NCBI GenBank assembly: GCA_902781455.1
Contig: CACZJF010000008.1
Span: 62,001 to 126,000, forward strand
Length of the DNA: 64,000 nucleotides
Reading direction: 5' to 3'
From: an uncultured Lachnospiraceae bacterium
GTDB lineage: Bacteria; Bacillota; Clostridia; Lachnospirales; Lachnospiraceae
The number at the start of each line of letters is the position of its first letter. The first letter of the stretch is position 1. Positions 59,450-64,000 of this stretch are shown here, piece after piece. The notes under the pieces were generated by a model. That model did not search any database. It saw only the letters and a program-made list of their open reading frames with translations, and was not told where the DNA came from. The position numbers were made by a program, and so were the translations under genes.

Positions 59450-60706
59450 TCAGATATCCACTTTTGTCGTACCGCCCAGGAAAGTCGGAAGGCTCTTCCC
59501 TGTTTTTTTCCAGTAACGGTATTCTGCGGTCGCCGTAAAAAGAACATCTCCGGACGAATTCAACGCCGTCTCAAAGGAATCCTGGATCACATTGATGATG
59601 TAGCCTACGCCAACCATTGCCATAGCTGTATCCTGTGGGATGCCGAAAAGAGAGCATGCCATCGGAATCAGCAGCAGAGAACCCCCTGCCACGCCGGAAG
59701 TGCCGCAGGCTGCCAGTGTGGCAAGCAGCGAAAGCACAATGGCGGAAGGAATGTCCACATGAATCCCGACCGTATTGGCCGCCGTCATCGTCATAATCGT
59801 GATTACGACCGCCGCACCGTCCATATTGATCGTCGAGCCCAGAGGGATGGAGACCGAATAGATATCCCTGTCCAGGCCAAGCTTCTCACACAGTGCCATG
59901 TTCACCGGAATGTTGGCTGCGGAAGACCGCATGAAGAATGCCATAAACGCACTCTCCCGCAGGCAGCGGAACACCAGCGGATAAGGATTCGTATGGAGGG
60001 CAAGAAATACAAGAATCGGATTCAGGATCAGAGACACAACCAGCATCGTTCCCACCAGAAGGAGCAGAAGCTTTCCATAATCGATAAAGATCGACAGACC
60101 ACTCTCTGAGATGGTTTCATAAATCAAGCCCATGATTCCGAAAGGCGCAAGTGCAATAATCCAGCTCACCAGCATGGAGACTGCATCCGCCAGATCCGCG
60201 ATGACCTGTCTGGTTTCTTTCGCGGCAATCTTCTTAAAGATGATGCCCAGGAGTACCGCCCAGAACAGAATGCTGATATAATTGGCGCTTCCTATAGAAG
60301 CCACCGGGTTACCTACCATGGAAACGATCAGGTTCTGAAGAACCTCGCCTACGCCGGAGGGAGCAGCACTCACATCTACACTCCCCGCGAGCTTTACAGT
60401 AAGCGGAAAAAGAAAGCTTGCCGCTACCGCGACAACACCTGCCAGCAGCGTGGACAGCAGGTACAGGAAAATAACAAACCCGAAGCGGTTGTCAAAACCC
60501 GTGTTTCCCTGTGTAAGAGATGAAATGACCAGAACGAAAACAAGGATGGGCGCAACCGCTTTGAGCGCTCCTACAAAGATGGTTCCAAACAAAGGAATCA
60601 CCGGCAGGCCCGGTATGATCAGCCCAAGTACCGTTCCAATCACAAGACCGATGATGATGCGAAGAATCAGGCTGGTCTCATTGTACTTCCGTATAACTTT
60701 TCCCAT
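59450..60706 (-). CDS. sstT: Serine/threonine:Na+ symporter (DAACS family)
   Basis: 418 residues with eight or more helices. VFVLVISSLTQGNTGFDNRF, MRSSAANIPVNMALCEKLGL, GSTINMDGAAVVITIMTMTA and ACGTSGVAGGSLLLIPMACS are the SstT-type hairpin and unwound-helix motifs. It takes up serine and threonine with sodium. The ATG at 60706 with GAGGACAG is preferred over 60796. It has its own promoter and terminator. Confidence 0.92.
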   Translation of the reverse strand: MGKVIRKYNETSLILRIIIGLVIGTVLGLIIPGLPVIPLFGTIFVGALKAVAPILVFVLVISSLTQGNTGFDNRFGFVIFLYLLSTLLAGVVAVAASFLFPLTVKLAGSVDVSAAPSGVGEVLQNLIVSMVGNPVASIGSANYISILFWAVLLGIIFKKIAAKETRQVIADLADAVSMLVSWIIALAPFGIMGLIYETISESGLSIFIDYGKLLLLLVGTMLVVSLILNPILVFLALHTNPYPLVFRCLRESAFMAFFMRSSAANIPVNMALCEKLGLDRDIYSVSIPLGSTINMDGAAVVITIMTMTAANTVGIHVDIPSAIVLSLLATLAACGTSGVAGGSLLLIPMACSLFGIPQDTAMAMVGVGYIINVIQDSFETALNSSGDVLFTATAEYRYWKKTGKSLPTFLGGTTKVDI

Positions 60707-60826
60707 AAACTGTCCTCTTTTCTTTCCTGCTTCGTCTGTCTGCTTTCCGCCCTGCGGGCTGAAAAGCACTGTGAACGGTTGACGGAAACTCTGCACATGA
60801 CCCTGGCCAAGCCTCCCTACCCAATC

Positions 60827-60855
60827 ATTATATTCGTTAAAACAAGTTAATTCAA
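60827..60855 (-). promoter_or_regulatory. Strong promoter of the sstT gene
   Basis: On the minus strand TTGAAT (60850-60855) is followed after exactly 17 bases by a perfect TATAAT (60827-60832), 121 bases before the ATG. The -35 box overlaps the stop of the NRPS-like gene. Confidence 0.75.
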
Positions 60856-63827
60856 GGTGCTGCTATACGTGTCAGGCAGTCCGACAGCATAATCTGATCC
60901 GGTTTCTCCGCCTTCAGGATGGTATCCACCAGGCCGGAGAAGACATCCACCATCCGGTTCATCTTCTGCTCAGAGAAAATCGTCTGATTCATCACCAGAT
61001 ATGTGCTGATTCCATCCGGGTTCTCGATCATCTGAATGGCCATGGTAAACGTGTTGAACCTTGCATGGCTCCCCACGTTCAGCCTTGTCCCTCCGATGGA
61101 TCCGATGTCATTCGAGCTCATGATTTCCGCTGTCTCGTAGACGATAAACAATGCGTCATGATCATACACATTGTTTCTTTTCAGGCTCCATTCATAGGAG
61201 CAATGGGCGAGGCTCTCATTGGACCGTTCCGATACCGCTTTCAGGAATCCGCCAAGTGTCATGTCCTTCGTAATCTCCACCCCGACCGTCACATAGCGGA
61301 AGACACAGCCAAATGCGTTCTTTCGTACCTCATCTGTCCTGTCATGGTAAACCCAGTTCAGCATCACCCTGTTCTTCTTCTCAACAGCCGCCATTCCAAG
61401 CAGCGCTGCTGCGGTAAACAGGCGGTTTCTGGATACATGATGCTTTTCCTCAAACGTTTTTATTTCTTCCAGGCCAACCACCCGCTTCAGCGGAAGAATC
61501 ATCCGGCCGGACGGACGCAGCTCCACATCCGGAGAAAACTGGAAGCACCAGTCACCCTGTCCATAGGCTTTTTCAAGGAACGCCCGGTCATCTCTGTACT
61601 TTTTGCTTTCGCGCAGCTCCTCCTGATGAAAGAGATATGCGTAATAGGTATCCAGCGGGAGCGCTTCCCCGTGAAATGCCCGTACAATATCTTCATTGAG
61701 AAGATGCATCCCGGTTCCATCTGTCATAATATGATGCACTTCAAAGAACAGATAGACCGCTTCTTCCGTCTGACAGATGCCCGCGTGAATCAAAGGTTCG
61801 CCAACCATCGTGAACGGCTGCTGCAGGTCTTCTGACCGGGCCTGAAATTCAGCTTCGCTGATTCTCTCAACGGAAATCTTCGGCATCTTTTCCGGCGCGA
61901 TCCGCTGCACCAGCGTACATTCTTCATTGAATTCAAATATCGTATACAGGGCAGGCCTGTTCGCGACTGCCCTGTTGAAAGCGTCGCACAGACGCTGCGC
62001 GTCCAGATCCGCGGGGAAGCGGTACAGACGGGGCAGATTCCAGGAGATTGCCTTTGCCGCAAAGATGGTATAGTCAAACATCTCAATCTGGTTCGGCGTC
62101 AGGGGATGTGCTTTCTTTCTCTCCCGTTCCTCTGTCACAGCAACTGTTTCCTGCGAAGGCCCGGCCTGCCGGCGCTCATACAGATCAGCGATCCGCTCCG
62201 GGGTGCACCCTTCAAAGATGTCATCTGCAAGGAGTCCCTCCAGATTCGCCAGTGACAGTACGCGCATCGTTCCCAGCGAATCCCCGCCGAGATGATAGAA
62301 ATTGTCGTGAATGCCGACCCTGTCCACCTGGAGCGCTTTCTCAAATGCCTCACACAGAATTCGTTCTGTTTCCGTCCGCGGTGCGGCGTAATCCTCCTGC
62401 TTGGGCCTTGTCTCCGGCTTTGGAAGTGCTCTCCGGTTCATCTTGCCGTTCGCAAGCATCGGAACTTCATCCACTTTGATGAAATATGCCGGAATCATAT
62501 AATAGGGCAGATACTGCTCCATCTGACGGCGGACTTCCATCTCGTCAAAGGATATGTCTTCGGTATAGTACAGACATACAAAGGCATGGACCGGATCCTC
62601 AAACCCTCTTGCCGCGCACCAGTCCACGCCAAGGACCTTTTTCCCGACAGCCTCAATCTCCGCCGGCTCGATCCGGTTCCCGTTGATCTTGATCATGTCT
62701 GTGCTGCGGCCGATCAGGACCAGATTGTCATCTTCCAGTTTCTTTCCGATATCTCCCGTATGGTAGACGCCATCCTGAAGGACCTTCCTGGTCTGTTCCT
62801 GCAGATTGATATAGCCGCGGAAAAACGGATCTTCCACCGTGATCTCTCCCGGTGTTCCGGGGGGAACTTCCTTTCCTTCCTCGTCCACAACCCGGACATG
62901 AATCTGTTCCACATTTGGTTTTCCGACAGGGCACTCATCATAAAGCTTGTCGATGATGAATTCTGCCACCGGAAAGCCGCTTTCACTCATCGCGTACGCA
63001 TTCACCAGCTCCGGTCCTTCGAAGAAGAGACCGTTTGCCGGTTCACTGCTGATCTGAATCTGGCGGACGTACGGACCCGGATCCTGAATCATGCGCAGCA
63101 GCGAAGGCGACGCACACATGACTGTAATGCGGTTGTCCAGAATGTACTGACGAAGCTGCGGCGGATTCTTTATGATGCTGTAGGGCACAATATGCAGATT
63201 GCATCCGGCGTACAGCGCATTGATATAACGCCTGATCGACGCATTGAAATTAAGCGGCGTGATCAGGGACAGCCGGTCTGATTCCTCAAGCCTGGGGTTT
63301 CCTGTCCTCCGGTCGACGGCGGCAGCCTGAATCATTTTGATACTGCCATATTCATGGAGCACTCCCTTGGGATTTCCCGTTGTCCCGGACGTATAAATCG
63401 CCAGCGCCGCGTCGTGCATACCGGGCTTCTCATAACCGGAAAGCACTTTCGCTTTCAGGATTTCATCATTCCAGACGTGAATGTCAATCACTGCCCTGCA
63501 GCTGCAGTCTTTTTTGATATAGGCGATTCGTTCCGGCGGATAATTGTCTTCTACCATGGTGAAGGCAGCCCCTGCTTTCCACACACCAAGCATGCTGATC
63601 AGAGCAGCAGCCCCTCTGGGCAGACACAGAAGCACGAAGTCCTCCCTGCCGATCTGTTTTTCTTTCAGCCATGCATAGACACGTCCGGACAGATCATCCA
63701 CATCACGCCGGCTAAGACCGTGCGGATGGCGCTCGTCTGTAAGCATGCGGGCGGAAGGATTGTCTGCTGCTTTTTTTGACCATACATCAAGAAGATATTC
63801 TGTCTGATTCAGGAATGTCAGATCCAT
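60852..63827 (-). CDS. Single-module NRPS-like protein: adenylation - carrier - condensation
   Basis: 991 residues. Adenylation domain 1-470: YTSGTTGNPKGVLHE (A3, around 145), NAYAMSESG (A5), YHTGDIGKK (A7), LIGRSTDMIKINGNRIEPAE (A8) and NGKMNRRAL (A10, catalytic Lys). Carrier protein: NFYHLGGDSLGTM, with the phosphopantetheine Ser near 517. Condensation-type domain about 575-991: FFEVHHIMTDGTGMHLL contains an intact H-H-x-x-x-D-G near 698-704. There is no thioesterase, reductase or second adenylation domain. It probably links an activated acid to an amine. The start is ATG 63827 with GGTGGG; it closely follows a GGDEF gene. Confidence 0.88.
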   Translation of the reverse strand: MDLTFLNQTEYLLDVWSKKAADNPSARMLTDERHPHGLSRRDVDDLSGRVYAWLKEKQIGREDFVLLCLPRGAAALISMLGVWKAGAAFTMVEDNYPPERIAYIKKDCSCRAVIDIHVWNDEILKAKVLSGYEKPGMHDAALAIYTSGTTGNPKGVLHEYGSIKMIQAAAVDRRTGNPRLEESDRLSLITPLNFNASIRRYINALYAGCNLHIVPYSIIKNPPQLRQYILDNRITVMCASPSLLRMIQDPGPYVRQIQISSEPANGLFFEGPELVNAYAMSESGFPVAEFIIDKLYDECPVGKPNVEQIHVRVVDEEGKEVPPGTPGEITVEDPFFRGYINLQEQTRKVLQDGVYHTGDIGKKLEDDNLVLIGRSTDMIKINGNRIEPAEIEAVGKKVLGVDWCAARGFEDPVHAFVCLYYTEDISFDEMEVRRQMEQYLPYYMIPAYFIKVDEVPMLANGKMNRRALPKPETRPKQEDYAAPRTETERILCEAFEKALQVDRVGIHDNFYHLGGDSLGTMRVLSLANLEGLLADDIFEGCTPERIADLYERRQAGPSQETVAVTEERERKKAHPLTPNQIEMFDYTIFAAKAISWNLPRLYRFPADLDAQRLCDAFNRAVANRPALYTIFEFNEECTLVQRIAPEKMPKISVERISEAEFQARSEDLQQPFTMVGEPLIHAGICQTEEAVYLFFEVHHIMTDGTGMHLLNEDIVRAFHGEALPLDTYYAYLFHQEELRESKKYRDDRAFLEKAYGQGDWCFQFSPDVELRPSGRMILPLKRVVGLEEIKTFEEKHHVSRNRLFTAAALLGMAAVEKKNRVMLNWVYHDRTDEVRKNAFGCVFRYVTVGVEITKDMTLGGFLKAVSERSNESLAHCSYEWSLKRNNVYDHDALFIVYETAEIMSSNDIGSIGGTRLNVGSHARFNTFTMAIQMIENPDGISTYLVMNQTIFSEQKMNRMVDVFSGLVDTILKAEKPDQIMLSDCLTRIAAP

Positions 63828-63847
63828 TTTTCCCACCATTCTGTCTG

Positions 63848-64000
63848 TTACTGCCTGTGCCGTCTGTCGTTGCCGGAAGTAATGTAGAAGTTTCTCTTGA
63901 ACGCATACATTCTTTGATCCGCCGCTTTCAGCATGGAATCAAAATCATCGAACTCTTTGTCTGCGGCAAACCCATAGGAGACAGAGATGCCGCTGACATA
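63848..64000 (-). CDS. GGDEF diguanylate cyclase domain, C-terminal end (5' part outside window)
   Basis: The last 50 residues are visible: VSGISVSYGFAADKEFDDFD, SMLKAADQRMYAFKRNF, ending GNDRRHRQ. S-x-G-x-A followed by A-D-x-x-M-Y-x-x-K is the C-terminal end of GGDEF domains, which make cyclic di-GMP. The active-site G-G-D-E-F lies beyond the window. Its stop is 20 bases before the NRPS-like gene, so the two are co-transcribed. Confidence 0.8.
   Translation of the reverse strand, partial: YVSGISVSYGFAADKEFDDFDSMLKAADQRMYAFKRNFYITSGNDRRHRQ

Overview
The window reads as chromosomal DNA of an anaerobic Clostridia species, most likely Lachnospiraceae. The evidence is moderate G+C, strong AGGAGG-type ribosome binding sites, no outer-membrane genes, and many Sec-secreted proteins with Glu/Asp-rich linkers. 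Typical clostridial families are present: a CD1871A-type CXXC protein, DUF4003, a C69 dipeptidase, TIGR01212 radical SAM and a short FNT channel. About 60 real genes were found, most on the minus strand. No rRNA, tRNA, CRISPR array or prophage was seen.

Layout. 1-6 kb: nicotinamidase and FGGY kinase, CDF cation exporter, orphan peptide-binding protein, Gfo/Idh/MocA oxidoreductase. 6-12.5 kb: secreted/cell-envelope genes (NlpC/P60-like protein, SH3 protein, polyferredoxin-TlpA fusion with a CXXC partner, 5'-nucleotidase). 12.6-16 kb: YhaN/YhaO (SbcCD-like) pair. 16-20 kb: PepSY protein, PheC-like secreted protein, two secreted proteins of unknown function, one built of Gly-Glu-Ala-Pro-Gln pentads. 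20-24 kb: histidine kinase without an adjacent regulator, FNT channel, HD-hydrolase/kinase fusion. 24-29 kb: amino-sugar/sugar operon (small protein, C69 peptidase, TrpF-like, PfkB, AraC-type, NagA). 29-35 kb: ylmH interrupted by an in-frame stop, NT5C-like HAD, DUF4003, a 149-bp MITE, dinB, zincin-like protein, EcsC-like protein, XRE remnant. 35-38 kb: TnpB element flanked by two truncated genes (ZIP transporter tail, condensation-like tail). 37.7-40.5 kb: FecB/FecCD/FecE-type metal-chelate ABC transporter. 40.6-45.5 kb: small metabolic and maintenance genes. 45.5-51.3 kb: operon with MBL-fold hydrolase, ribokinase-like protein, radical SAM/SPASM enzyme, membrane protein with a Cys-Ala-Ser tail, then lipase and TIGR01212. 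51-60 kb: secreted proteins, including a TlpA/transglutaminase fusion and an SH3 protein ending in three C2H2 zinc-finger-like modules. 60-64 kb: SstT symporter, A-PCP-C NRPS-like protein, and the 3' end of a GGDEF gene.

Best candidate for an undescribed system: the radical SAM/SPASM gene at 48034-49431, which overlaps by one base the gene for a membrane protein with a zinc ribbon and a nine-cysteine Cys-Ala-Ser tail. This looks like a modification enzyme and its substrate. Next are the secreted SH3/C2H2 protein and its paralog with a different C-terminal module, the HD/APH fusion, and a compact repeat family (MITE) with three copies in the window.
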